64,000 nt of DNA. It comes from Sphingobacterium paucimobilis HER1398. GTDB taxonomy: Bacteria; Bacteroidota; Bacteroidia; Sphingobacteriales; Sphingobacteriaceae. The stretch is from NCBI RefSeq assembly GCF_000416985.1, contig NZ_ATDL01000022.1, positions 186,001 to 250,000 on the forward strand, given 5' to 3'. Positions 42,512 to 51,849 of this stretch are shown one piece after another. Numbering within the stretch: the stretch's first letter is position 1; every line of letters starts with the position of its first letter. Both the position numbers and the translations under genes were made by a program. The notes beneath the pieces were generated by a model. That model saw only the letters and a list, made by a program, of their open reading frames with translations, had not been told where the DNA came from and did no database searches.

Positions 42512-44227
42512 CTATTTCCTGACACATCTCACATTTCTATAGCCTTCTGCAGCGATCAGACTGAGCCCTAAAAGCTCAACATCCCCAAGTAATGTAGTGG
42601 ATACATTTCTTGTCCTTGTATTACTCAGTCCCAAAGCTCCTCCAAATTGATGGTTTTCACCTTTAAAATAACTTATTCCCAAATTGGCCAGGCCTAGCAG
42701 ATCAATCGTTCTGTTATCTGACCATATCTCTACAGTTCTATCCTCTCCACTATGCACAAGTATTCCGAGTAATCCTCCGTTTATCCTCCCGTTTAGGTTG
42801 AAGTGGAGTTTGGAATGCGGGTAGGGTGCTGCAGTATTCTCGTTGATAGGTGTAAAACTAATATTTGTACCATAGTTACCAAAGATTACTGAAGTCGAAT
42901 TTTTAAGGCTTTCAAGTTGGTCTTTAGTTGGTGTTGCCCATAAACCTTGGGGATAAACAAATTCGCATGGATCCCCCGCTACACGGTTACCAACACCTCT
43001 CGGATGAATTGTAAATGCTGTAAAGAAAGTGTTATCTGCACGACTCTTTCGATTCATATGTCCAAATCTGTAAGGATTATGCCCTGCCTGATAATACAAA
43101 TTAGATCTCGCCCACGCTACCCCGCCTACGGTCAATGCCGACTCTACAAGATCAATCTTGGCTAATACGGATCTTCCGAGTGCTCCTGCGGGCAATTTTG
43201 CAAAAGTATATGTAACAGGTGTATTGAATTCTCGGGTAAGACCAGGTTCGTCCAATGCTATTTTAAACCGCTTTAGAGTGACCCTAAAATTATTGATATC
43301 ATCTGTTCTTGTGGTGTAAAAATAGAACGCCCGTCGATCATTATACTCATACCCGTCAACAGCCTTATGGGTAGTCTGGGCTCGCTTTCCTGTGATCACC
43401 TGCTGATCCACTACAACCCCACTGGAGACATTCATAACACCTTTTCTGAAATAATCATCCATCAACTCTATCTCTGCTTCCAAAAGGTTGGCAAACATTC
43501 CCATCGTATTGAGCTCTACCATGACGCGGCGCAGGCTGTGCTTGAAGACGATTCCCAAGGGCATGACAATCGGAGCGTTGGGACTGGCTGTATTTACTAC
43601 AGTGACTTCTCCAGTAGCGTGAAGTAGGTCTTCTCCCTCGCCGGTAGTTATTGTGGCATTGGCTAAATTTGAAGATGAGGGAGCCGGAGGTACAGTCTCG
43701 CTGTTATAAGAGTAAGCTATCCATTCGTAAGTCTGACCTTTCACGACATCAATTTTAAAATCTGCACCAGAAGTCATTACATCGTTATACACTACGTGTC
43801 CATTACTTTTCTGCCGGAGTATAAGTCGATATTTTACGCCTTGAGCCATTGGTTTTGAAGTTACATTCTGCAAATTCGCCAATGGACGATGGGAAGAATA
43901 AAGTTTGTCTACAGATAAGTTGTGTCGATCAGAAAAAGAACCAACAGACAACACGGCATCAAAGTCCACATGTGTAACTATATCTATTGCAGTTCCATCA
44001 TTAGATTGTTGAGAAAGACGACGTTCACCCGCATTACTGGACATTTTTAATGTAGTATTAATATTAAAATCTTCCTGAATACCTTTTACGGAAATAGCTA
44101 AGGAAGCATCAGTAGTGAGATTTTTCAATCCGTCATCATCTGATTTTTTAGAACAACCTGGAAGGGCCAAAGCAAGAACACAAAAAATCAAACCCTGTTT
44201 ATAAGCAAATGTTGACAACATATACAT
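42512..44227 (-). CDS. Fimbrillin-family lipoprotein
   Basis: A 571-residue fimbrillin-type protein. The signal peptide ends in LPGC (Cys25), so it should be a lipoprotein processed at the surface, as in Mfa1/FimA-type pili. Family marks are the RRVMVELNTMGMFANLLEAEI-type strand (here VFKHSLRRVMVELNT), FKIDVVKGQTYEWIAYSYNS, and the domain-linking region LAKIDLVESALTVGGVAWARSNLY. The C-terminal ~180 residues (NTFFTAFTIHP onward) resemble FimB or SusE/F-like fimbrial tips. It lies 26 bp after a 60-residue peptide on the same strand. A paralogue module lies divergently. Confidence 0.83.
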   Translation of the reverse strand: MYMLSTFAYKQGLIFCVLALALPGCSKKSDDDGLKNLTTDASLAISVKGIQEDFNINTTLKMSSNAGERRLSQQSNDGTAIDIVTHVDFDAVLSVGSFSDRHNLSVDKLYSSHRPLANLQNVTSKPMAQGVKYRLILRQKSNGHVVYNDVMTSGADFKIDVVKGQTYEWIAYSYNSETVPPAPSSSNLANATITTGEGEDLLHATGEVTVVNTASPNAPIVMPLGIVFKHSLRRVMVELNTMGMFANLLEAEIELMDDYFRKGVMNVSSGVVVDQQVITGKRAQTTHKAVDGYEYNDRRAFYFYTTRTDDINNFRVTLKRFKIALDEPGLTREFNTPVTYTFAKLPAGALGRSVLAKIDLVESALTVGGVAWARSNLYYQAGHNPYRFGHMNRKSRADNTFFTAFTIHPRGVGNRVAGDPCEFVYPQGLWATPTKDQLESLKNSTSVIFGNYGTNISFTPINENTAAPYPHSKLHFNLNGRINGGLLGILVHSGEDRTVEIWSDNRTIDLLGLANLGISYFKGENHQFGGALGLSNTRTRNVSTTLLGDVELLGLSLIAAEGYRNVRCVRK

Positions 44228-44253
44228 TCAAAATTTATTGGTTTAAAATAGAA

Positions 44254-44436
44254 TTAATAATCGCCTCGCTGTTTTCCTCCATCGATTTCTTCTCCCCACA
44301 GATGCACCCCCGGTGTATGGAGATTGTCCTGATTCTCGCCACCAGTGACTTTCGCTGAACTCGCAGCAATACTCTCTTCAAGACTTATATACTCAATATA
44401 TAGAGAAGGGGCTACATATGGTTTTTTCTTGTTCAT
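44254..44436 (-). CDS. 60-residue peptide of a fimbrillin module
   Basis: MNKKKPYVAPSLYIEYISLE continues ESIAASSAKVTGGENQ. It shares its pattern with the peptide at 45023: MNKKK, Pro-x-I/Y, ELE/SLEES, IAASS-V and a Gly stretch, then Trp near the end. There is no classical signal peptide; it resembles small proteins often seen before fimbrillin genes. It may be a secreted subunit, a chaperone or a regulatory peptide. Confidence 0.65.
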   Translation of the reverse strand: MNKKKPYVAPSLYIEYISLEESIAASSAKVTGGENQDNLHTPGVHLWGEEIDGGKQRGDY

Positions 44437-45022
44437 ACTATCTTTTAAGTCATATTTCGTTTCTCATCTTCAATTAAGGATAAATATCAAATTATATCAC
44501 TAGTACTATGATAAAACAAAAGACTGATAACCTACCTAAAAAGATATACTCAAATCTACTCAGTCACAAAAAAAACAAGATAATAACACTTTTTAGAATT
44601 TGCTTTTTATTAGAAGTGAATCTATCAATGTATCCGAAATCACTCCGTTCGTAAAGACATTCTTCTATCTTATAATAATACCTTTCGCTTCAGCGCTACA
44701 TACTGCAAATAAACTACCATGCTATAGCACCCCTAAAATCATTCCTTCCAGCTTTTAAACATCCTTTGAGTATTTTTGAGTATATAAAGAACGGTAGTTA
44801 ATTAAACAACCTTCGTTATCTTCGCTAACAAACAAGTTGAATCATTTCGAGTTGAAAGTATTGTACCACTAAAGCTTTCTTCAGAAAAAGCAAAATACCT
44901 TAAAATGTATTTTGAACAGCACATACGTAATTTAAGATGCACTTTATTCGATAAAACCTATTCTATATGGATCTACCTCCTTATAGAATATAGGATATCA
45001 ACTCTTAGCCGTCGCGAAAAAC
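44437..45022. other. 586-bp divergent region of the two fimbrillin modules
   Basis: AT-rich, without supported ORFs. It contains TTTGAGTAT twice (44765 and 44775, 10 bp apart) and an inverted copy at 44546-44554. These may be binding sites of a regulator acting on both modules. The rest holds no clear element. Confidence 0.5.
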
Positions 45023-45199
45023 ATGAACAAAAAAAAGAAACACTACATCCCGCCACAAATTACTACTGTAAAAATTGAATTAGAACACAGCATTGCCGCC
45101 TCATCGGTAAGAGTTAGCCCAGGTGGCGGTGGGACAAACAATCAACCTTGGATAACAGAGGAAGAGGTCGAAACAATCGAAAAAGACTGGGTTTTTTAA
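45023..45199 (+). CDS. 58-residue peptide paralogue of the second fimbrillin module
   Basis: MNKKKKHYIPPQITTVKIEL then EHSIAASSVRVSPGGGG and a Trp-containing tail (PWITEEEVETIEKDWVF). It is a paralogue of the peptide at 44254-44436: the IAASS-x-V motif and Gly-rich segment are shared. The TAA stop shares its last A with the ATG of the next gene (TAATG), so translation is coupled. It was found by reading the sequence and is below common length limits. Confidence 0.7.
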   Translation: MNKKKKHYIPPQITTVKIELEHSIAASSVRVSPGGGGTNNQPWITEEEVETIEKDWVF

Positions 45200-47202
45200 T
45201 GAGAAATAATATGATAAAAACACAATTAGATATCAGGAGAACGGTATCTAGGATATCCTGTTCTTTAACATTAATCACTTTGGTCATTCTAGTATTTTCT
45301 TCTTGTTCAAAAGAGATGGACACAGAGGTACTGCCCGATGGTTCGACCAAACTAAGCATCACTGTGGGGAGCGTCACAGGCGAAGATCTTATTCCTGGTA
45401 CAAAAGGCAGAGCTTCGTCGAGTACTGTCAGACTATCCAGCGGAGAAACTATTTTCAAAAAGGAAACCGTCAAATTGGATGATATAGAAATGGATATCAC
45501 GGCTGCAGTAGGAGACGATCTTTCTTTTGGAAAAAACAACTTCCAAAAAACCCTTGATAAAGTCAAACAACAGCCGTCACCTAGCAAACAGATGGCAGTT
45601 GCAGGAATCAATCCCCTAGCGATAGATATTCCTATGGAAGTAGGGGTAAAATACTGGTTCGTACTTTTCAATACAGCAACTCAAAAGATTGATCATTCGG
45701 TACAAGCCGTATCGGGTACTAAGCTCGAACTGGATGTCGTAAAGAACCAATCGTATGAATGGTACGCCTATTCCTACGACAGCCAAGAAAACATCTCCCC
45801 TTTAAACTCGAACAATCCAGAAGTACAGACGAGAGCGGACAGGCCTTTTCTATATGCACGAGGAACGGTAACTGCTACCGCTACGGGTAATACCCCTGTA
45901 GCAATCGTGTTTAAGCACCAATTGCAACAGGTAAAAGTGCGATTGGATACCCGTGGGCTATTCGGCAACATATCTACCCTATTGGCTAAATTTGCACAGA
46001 ATACGAGTATCAAGACTGGGGCTTTCAACATAAAAAACGGTACTATGGGGGCTGCACTCTCTACAGTGCCGCTTAATAATCTGACATTTACTGTGGTAGA
46101 AGATGATTCGCAGCGTCAGGTAGAAGCTCGGTATTACACAGCAGAGCTCACAGCGCGTAGTTATACACTTGACATAGATCAACTCTCCGTCATACTACCT
46201 AACGGGATCACAGAAAACTTACCGGTCGAAAACTTAAGTGTCCAAAACCGGACCTTCGCATTCAGTACAGGAGGAAAAGGAAAGGTACACTATGCCAAAA
46301 TCGATATCTACAAAGTGATACCTAGAAAGACTATTCTGCATATCGAAGGTAATTCGGTATACAGCTATGCCGCATCCAACCCCGACAAAGCATCAGGAGC
46401 ATTCCTACGGGATGTAAGAAACTTCAGCTCTGTCAGCGAATACTTACGGGTGGAAGGATTTACACATGATGTACAGACCTCTGGAGCAAATAAGCTACGG
46501 GATGCCTTAGCCAATCCGGCAAACTATCCTGACATTATAATAGCTGGTATGTTTTCGGGATTCACAGTGGCAGATTATGATGCTTTGGAAAAATACATCC
46601 GACGAGGAGGAGTTGTATTCTTAATGATAGAAAATGCAAATTATGGACGACCGGAAGCTTTCTTCCAACGGATATTTAACTCTTCTGCGGTAACGATGAA
46701 ATTATATGATGTAAGTGGTTCTATTTACAAATTAAATAATGTAGACTCTGACGTACTGGGCTGGCCATTTGGTGACACCCGCGGAAAATACTGGGGGCAG
46801 GATGGTTCATCGACTTTCTATATAGAAAACATACCAGCGAGTGAAAAGCAGAAAATATTTGTTTATACGGAATCAGCGGTGAATAGAAACAATCAACAGC
46901 CAGGTAGTGTATCTATGTTCCGTCATAAGACATTTAATTTATTCTATGTAGGTGATACCGGATTTCTATCCAACGAAAAGCAATGGGGCCAATACAGCAG
47001 TACCACCATTGAGCCCTATGCAACCAACCAGCAGAACTTCCCCGTCGCGCATACTGCATATGGAAGAGCGGCACAGTCGAGTTCGCCAGAAGCGGGTACT
47101 TCTGCAGGAGGATGGCATGTACATAACTCAATCATATTCGGGAATGTTTTTGCTTTTCTCGTAGCCCAGGCACACTACATGGAATTGGATAGATCACCCT
47201 GA
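45199..47202 (+). CDS. Fimbrillin-like lipoprotein with unusual C-terminal domain
   Basis: About 667 residues from the ATG at 45199 (Met5, 45211, is an alternative). The signal peptide ends in FSSCSKEMD. Residues ~90-360 follow the fimbrillin pattern: LDVVKNQSYEWYAYSYDSQE, IVFKHQLQQVKVRLDTRGLFG and FSTGGKGKVHYAKIDIYKV. The C-terminal ~300 residues (from RKTILHIEGNSVYSYAASNP) look like a different fold, with strands and loops such as DIIIAGMFSGFTVADYDALEKYIRRGGVVFLMIE, resembling ThuA/GATase-like Rossmann domains; I cannot prove this. It may be a tip adhesin or enzyme displayed on the pilus. Confidence 0.75.
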   Translation: MRNNMIKTQLDIRRTVSRISCSLTLITLVILVFSSCSKEMDTEVLPDGSTKLSITVGSVTGEDLIPGTKGRASSSTVRLSSGETIFKKETVKLDDIEMDITAAVGDDLSFGKNNFQKTLDKVKQQPSPSKQMAVAGINPLAIDIPMEVGVKYWFVLFNTATQKIDHSVQAVSGTKLELDVVKNQSYEWYAYSYDSQENISPLNSNNPEVQTRADRPFLYARGTVTATATGNTPVAIVFKHQLQQVKVRLDTRGLFGNISTLLAKFAQNTSIKTGAFNIKNGTMGAALSTVPLNNLTFTVVEDDSQRQVEARYYTAELTARSYTLDIDQLSVILPNGITENLPVENLSVQNRTFAFSTGGKGKVHYAKIDIYKVIPRKTILHIEGNSVYSYAASNPDKASGAFLRDVRNFSSVSEYLRVEGFTHDVQTSGANKLRDALANPANYPDIIIAGMFSGFTVADYDALEKYIRRGGVVFLMIENANYGRPEAFFQRIFNSSAVTMKLYDVSGSIYKLNNVDSDVLGWPFGDTRGKYWGQDGSSTFYIENIPASEKQKIFVYTESAVNRNNQQPGSVSMFRHKTFNLFYVGDTGFLSNEKQWGQYSSTTIEPYATNQQNFPVAHTAYGRAAQSSSPEAGTSAGGWHVHNSIIFGNVFAFLVAQAHYMELDRSP

Positions 47203-47221
47203 ATAAACAGAAACATTAAAT

Positions 47222-47264
47222 AAAAGAAAGCCGTCCGGAATTAAATTCGGGACGGCTTTCTTTT
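47222..47264 (+). terminator. Strong terminator after the fimbrillin-like gene
   Basis: AAAGAAAGCCGTCC (47223-47236) pairs with GGGACGGCTTTCTTT (47249-47263), with a 12-nt loop region and one mismatch over ~20 bp. The rest of the 302-bp gap before katE has no other clear feature. Confidence 0.85.
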
Positions 47265-47504
47265 ACAGTACAACCCGTTCTCCGAAAAGTATTCAGTTCT
47301 CACTCTCAGCTTTTTATCCGATTATAGAATTCTTAAAACTTTTCCATTTAAAACTTGTTATTCTTTTGATGCCAGGTATCTAAAACAAGGAATAAACGAT
47401 CGCTATAAAATAGGGGCAATATTTCCCAAACCAAAACCTGATGAATCAAAATACCCCATTACGATTAGAGAATATACAACCAGCTTATAAATAAATATTG
47501 TGCC

Positions 47505-49631
47505 ATGAAAAATAAAAACACAAACAAAAAAACAGAAATCATCGATAGCCATGTGATAGATAACAGCAGTAAGCGAATGACAACAAATGATGGGGTTCCT
47601 ATTCATGACAACAATAACACGCTGAAAGCAGGCGAAAGAGGACCATCATTGTTGGAAGATTTTATATACCAGGATAAGCTGGCCCACTTTGATAGAGAAC
47701 GGATTCCTGAACGTGTTGTACATGCTCGAGGGTCTGGTGCACACGGAATATTTGAAGCAACGGCAGATATATCGAAATATACTAAAGCTCAGTTTTTGGA
47801 GAAAGGGACTAAAACTCCTGTATTTGTACGTTTCTCTACTGTGGCCGGATTTAAGGGCTCTACAGATCTGGCTCGGGATGTCAGAGGGTTTTCGGTTAAA
47901 TTTTATACGGAACAAGGTAATTATGATCTCGTAGGGAACAATATTCCAGTGTTTTTTATACAGGATGCGATGAATTTTCCCGATGTGGTCCACGCAGTAA
48001 AACCTGAGCCGAATAATGAAATGCCACAAGCGGCATCGGCCCATGATACTTTTTGGGACTTCATATCATTGATGCCTGAAGCTGCACATATGTCCCTTTG
48101 GATAATGTCCGATAGAGCGATACCGAGATCATTGCGCATGATGGAAGGCTTTGGTGTACATACTTTTAAATTGATAAACGAAAAAGGGAAAGCTACGTTT
48201 GTTAAATTTCACTGGAAGCCTAGACTGGGCGTGCATCAGGTTGCTTGGCAGGAAGCTCAGAAAATATCAGGATATGATGCGGATTTCCATCGTAGGGATC
48301 TTTGGGAGGCTATTGACAAGGGGAACTACCCGCAGTGGGATCTGGGCGTACAATTGATACCTGAAGAAGATGAAATGAAATTTTCCTTTGATATATTGGA
48401 TCCTACCAAATTGATCCCTGAGGAGCTGGTTCCTGTAAAACTAATCGGGACGATGACACTGAACCGTAATCCAGAGAACTTTTTCGCGGAAACGGAACAG
48501 GTAGCGTTTGATCCGGGCCGGTTAGTCCCAGGAATCGATTTCAGTAACGATCCGCTACTACAGGGACGTATGTTTTCATACGCCGATACACAGAATTATC
48601 GCCTGGGTGGTCCTAACTTTCATGAATTGCCTATCAATAGACCCGTAGAAGGTAAGTTCAACAATCAAAAAGATGGAATCGGCAGGCAGGATATTCTGAA
48701 AGGCAAGGTGTCCTATTTTCCAAACAGCCTAGGTGGTGGTTGCCCATACCATGCGCTACTGAAGGGAGAAAAAGGATTTGAATCGCATAACGAAAAGATA
48801 GACGCAAAAAAAATAAGAGGAAGAAGTCCTTCGTTTGCAGATCATTTTACCCAAGCTAGACTTTTCTACCATTCGCAGACCACACCTGAACAAAAACATA
48901 TCATAAGCGCATTTAGCTTTGAACTTTCTAAAGTAAATGATATTGACGTGCGGCGTCGAGAATTGGCTGTGTTATATCAGGTGGAACCCGAACTGGCAAT
49001 TGCGGTCGGAAAGAATCTGGGCTTAGAACCGTCAAAAACCCTAGATGAGCTGACATTGCAATTCGCAAGAGCCAACCATCCCAATTACCCAATCAAAGCG
49101 CCTAAACCAGAAATCATGACTTCTGCTGCCTTAAGTATGGCTACGAAACCAGGCCAAGGAACAATAGCGACTCGTAAAATTGCGTTCCTCGTAGCTGACG
49201 GGGTCAGTAAAAGCAGTATTGATAAATTGAGAATACCTTTGCAAAAAGAAGGTGCAGAAGTAGTATTGGTAAGTACAAAAGTCGGTATGCTATCTTTTAT
49301 GGAAGGAGGCCAGGAAGAAATACAGCACACTTATCTGACGGATGCTTCAGTATGCTTCGATGCATTTTATACGCCTGCAGGTGATTCTATCCATCTGTTG
49401 GCGCAGGAACCTGATTATATACAGTTTATAAATGAAGCTTTCAGACATTGCAAAGCAATAGCTTTTGCAAAACAGGCAGAAGATTTATTGAGATTGACAT
49501 TGATTAGCGCAAAGAATATAGATAATGGTATTGTATTGGAATCTGATGGAGAAATCAAAGATCGTTTCATAACGATCATGAAAGGTCATCGGATATGGGA
49601 GCGCGAAAATGAACGTAAAGTCGCTGTTTAA
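47505..49631 (+). CDS. katE: Large-subunit catalase HPII type
   Basis: A 708-residue heme catalase converting hydrogen peroxide to water and oxygen. The distal His73 lies in PERVVHARGSGAHG, Asn145-146 in GNNIPVFFIQD, and the proximal heme Tyr in RMFSYADTQNYRLG. An extended N-terminus and a C-terminal flavodoxin/PfpI-like domain (residues ~560-705, KIAFLVADGVSKSSIDKLRI) mark the large-subunit clade. The protein is cytoplasmic and should be tetrameric. It is a single gene between two terminators, probably induced in stress or stationary phase. Confidence 0.95.
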   Translation: MKNKNTNKKTEIIDSHVIDNSSKRMTTNDGVPIHDNNNTLKAGERGPSLLEDFIYQDKLAHFDRERIPERVVHARGSGAHGIFEATADISKYTKAQFLEKGTKTPVFVRFSTVAGFKGSTDLARDVRGFSVKFYTEQGNYDLVGNNIPVFFIQDAMNFPDVVHAVKPEPNNEMPQAASAHDTFWDFISLMPEAAHMSLWIMSDRAIPRSLRMMEGFGVHTFKLINEKGKATFVKFHWKPRLGVHQVAWQEAQKISGYDADFHRRDLWEAIDKGNYPQWDLGVQLIPEEDEMKFSFDILDPTKLIPEELVPVKLIGTMTLNRNPENFFAETEQVAFDPGRLVPGIDFSNDPLLQGRMFSYADTQNYRLGGPNFHELPINRPVEGKFNNQKDGIGRQDILKGKVSYFPNSLGGGCPYHALLKGEKGFESHNEKIDAKKIRGRSPSFADHFTQARLFYHSQTTPEQKHIISAFSFELSKVNDIDVRRRELAVLYQVEPELAIAVGKNLGLEPSKTLDELTLQFARANHPNYPIKAPKPEIMTSAALSMATKPGQGTIATRKIAFLVADGVSKSSIDKLRIPLQKEGAEVVLVSTKVGMLSFMEGGQEEIQHTYLTDASVCFDAFYTPAGDSIHLLAQEPDYIQFINEAFRHCKAIAFAKQAEDLLRLTLISAKNIDNGIVLESDGEIKDRFITIMKGHRIWERENERKVAV

Positions 49632-49649
49632 TATTCTTTTATAATATAT

Positions 49650-49697
49650 GGTCATGTACACTGATTAGTATAGGTTTTATTTTCAGTGTGCATGACC
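49650..49697 (+). terminator. Long-stem terminator after katE
   Basis: GGTCATGTACACTGA (49650-49664) pairs with TCAGTGTGCATGACC (49683-49697), one mismatch. The T-rich loop lies between the arms. Confidence 0.65.
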
Positions 49698-50159
49698 ATT
49701 ACTCATTTCATTAATATGATAAGTAAAATCTGTGCAGATGATAATATCTTTAGCGCCGAAATGCTTACCCCCTTTTCGCTTCAAGAGCAACAACACTACA
49801 GGAGTTCTGATGTATACCATAGTCAATTCAAAAAATTGTATGCCCTCTACCTAATCCTGTATCGACATAAATCGTAGGATCTAATTGTACTACTACGTAA
49901 CCTTGTGTTACAAAAGTCAAAGACAAATATACCCCACTATCCCCTATTCATATCGAATTTCAAAATACCGACAAAGTATATTTATGTTAAATGGTGATCA
50001 TTTTGTCTCTTCCCTTTGGCAAGTTACTTACTAACCAACAGTGAAGTATAAAGCACAGCACGATCTTTAACAAATTGCTAGTAAAACACAACCCGACTCT
50101 GTACAGCGAGGTAATTTTATAATCTGTGCCTTATTTGATATATTTAAGAAAGCAAAATC
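49698..50159. other. 462-bp gap before the acetyltransferase
   Basis: AT-rich with only a short ORF (49686-49877) that I do not support. I see no repeat or RNA motif. The promoter of the GNAT gene is presumably near 50120-50155. Confidence 0.4.
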
Positions 50160-50693
50160 ATGAAGCTGATAGCAGAAACACCTCGACTTATATTAAGAGA
50201 ACTAGATTTTAGTGATGAAAAAGATCTCTTTGAAATGGATTCTGATCCTGCAGTACACTTATACATTGAAAACAAACCCGTAGAATCAATTGCTGAAATT
50301 ACGGCGGTAATCAAAATGCTAAAACGGCAATACAAAGAAAATGGAGTAGCGCGCTGGGCTGTGATCAATAAAGAGACGAATGAATGCATAGGCTGGGCTG
50401 GATTGAAATATTATAGGGAACCGCTGAATAATCGTATTAATTTTTATGAGTTGGGATACCGATTTAAAACAAAGCATTGGGGTAAAGGATATGCAAGCGA
50501 GTCTTCAAGAGCAATTTTAGATTATGCTTTTAAACAGTTAAGGATTGACGTCGTTTTTGCGATAACTGACCCTGATAATAAAAAATCAAAAAACGTTTTG
50601 ACGAAACTAGGCTTTGAACTTACGGAGACTTTTGACTATGATGGTGACATAACAGATTGGTTTGAACTGAAGAAGAGTCAGTACCGCTCTTAA
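50160..50693 (+). CDS. GNAT family N-acetyltransferase (RimJ/RimL-like)
   Basis: A 177-residue GNAT protein: AETPRLILRELDFSDEKDLFE at the N-terminus, WAVINKETNECIGWAGL, the acetyl-CoA loop YRFKTKHWGKGYASESSRAIL, and VFAITDPDNKKSKNVLTKLGF near the end. This pattern is typical of RimJ/RimL-type enzymes that acetylate protein N-termini or small amines. The substrate is unknown. It stands alone upstream of the NEW3/ABC operon. Confidence 0.92.
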   Translation: MKLIAETPRLILRELDFSDEKDLFEMDSDPAVHLYIENKPVESIAEITAVIKMLKRQYKENGVARWAVINKETNECIGWAGLKYYREPLNNRINFYELGYRFKTKHWGKGYASESSRAILDYAFKQLRIDVVFAITDPDNKKSKNVLTKLGFELTETFDYDGDITDWFELKKSQYRS

Positions 50694-50953
50694 ACCTTTT
50701 TGATGTTTATATTCTTAGTAACAGAATGAATACTCTCGAGAACCTTACTGAAATCCAGCATTGAACTGCTCACCATCGCTTTAGGACGGGACAAAAATAT
50801 TTATTAAAAAAAGTAAGAGGCGCAATTTTTTTAAAATTATACTTGACGCAAATATCTACAAAAGCTAATTTTGGATTCTAGACCTAAAAAGGTACAATTT
50901 TATTCAAGACATTTTCTAAAAGCTATTAATATATAATTGTTAGTTATTACATC

Positions 50954-51817
50954 ATGTTTAAAGGATTCATTATTACCGAACATCTGAAGTCGAGAATCGT
51001 ATCAAAAGCTTTAATTCTCGCATGTATCCCTGCATCACTCGCTGTCCAAAATGTAGCGGCTCAGGAAGCCAACAATGCTTTAAGTCCAAATTTCAAAGTG
51101 AGATTGATCAATCTGGAGGCTCCTTCTACAGAGGTATTCCGATATAATGGTTCTATCACTAACCCAAGTGGACAGGAAAAAATATATGAGCTACAATCTA
51201 GCTTGCCCCCGGGATGGTCAGTTGCCTATAAAACCGAGGGTATGCAGGTAACGTCAATCAACGTAGAGCCAAATACCAGTAAAGAGATTAGTATAGAAAT
51301 AACACCATCGTATACTGCGGATATAAAAAAACATATCATCCCAGTTAGAGCTATAAACCAAGGTGATACCGCGGTGGTCAAGCTGGAATCTGTTATAAAG
51401 GGCACCTACAAAATGGAAATCTCTACTCAAAACCAGGTACTAAGCGGTAATACGACAACTGGAAGTAAGAAAGAGATATTCCTTACGATAAAAAATACGG
51501 GGTCCATGCCTTTGGAGAATATTGAACTGACGACACAATTGCCTTCAAAATGGGAATCGAGCTTCGAAGTGGATAAAATAGACAAACTCGAACCTGGTAA
51601 GACAAAGGATGTAAAAGTCAATATTAAAGTTCCAGACAAAACTATAGCCGGTGATTATATGGTCAATGTATCGGCTAAAAACAGTAACCTCGAATCTTCT
51701 TTGGCATACCGGATGGAGATCAAAACTTCGCTCCTGACCGGTTGGCTGGGCATGTTATTGATCATTCTGGCTATTGGCTTTATTTATATATTGATTCGAA
51801 AATACGGTAGGCGGTAA
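50954..51817 (+). CDS. NEW3 domain-containing membrane-anchored protein
   Basis: A 287-residue exported protein with a signal-like start ending in NVAAQEANNA, two beta-sandwich repeats of COG1470/NEW3 type (GSITNPSGQEKIYELQSSLP, then TIKNTGSMPLENIELTTQLP with LEPGKTKDVKVNIKVP) and a C-terminal membrane helix (LLTGWLGMLLIILAIGFIYIL) with a basic end. The beta domains should face the periplasm. It precedes the ABC ATPase by 32 bp; NEW3 proteins commonly accompany ABC-2 exporters, and the function is unknown. Confidence 0.83.
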   Translation: MFKGFIITEHLKSRIVSKALILACIPASLAVQNVAAQEANNALSPNFKVRLINLEAPSTEVFRYNGSITNPSGQEKIYELQSSLPPGWSVAYKTEGMQVTSINVEPNTSKEISIEITPSYTADIKKHIIPVRAINQGDTAVVKLESVIKGTYKMEISTQNQVLSGNTTTGSKKEIFLTIKNTGSMPLENIELTTQLPSKWESSFEVDKIDKLEPGKTKDVKVNIKVPDKTIAGDYMVNVSAKNSNLESSLAYRMEIKTSLLTGWLGMLLIILAIGFIYILIRKYGRR

Positions 51818-51849
51818 GCTGGTTAAAAACAATTGAAAATCGAACAGAT

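Noticed and set aside
49686..49877. 63-residue ORF after katE
   Set aside because: It starts inside the katE terminator hairpin and has no domain or supported start.
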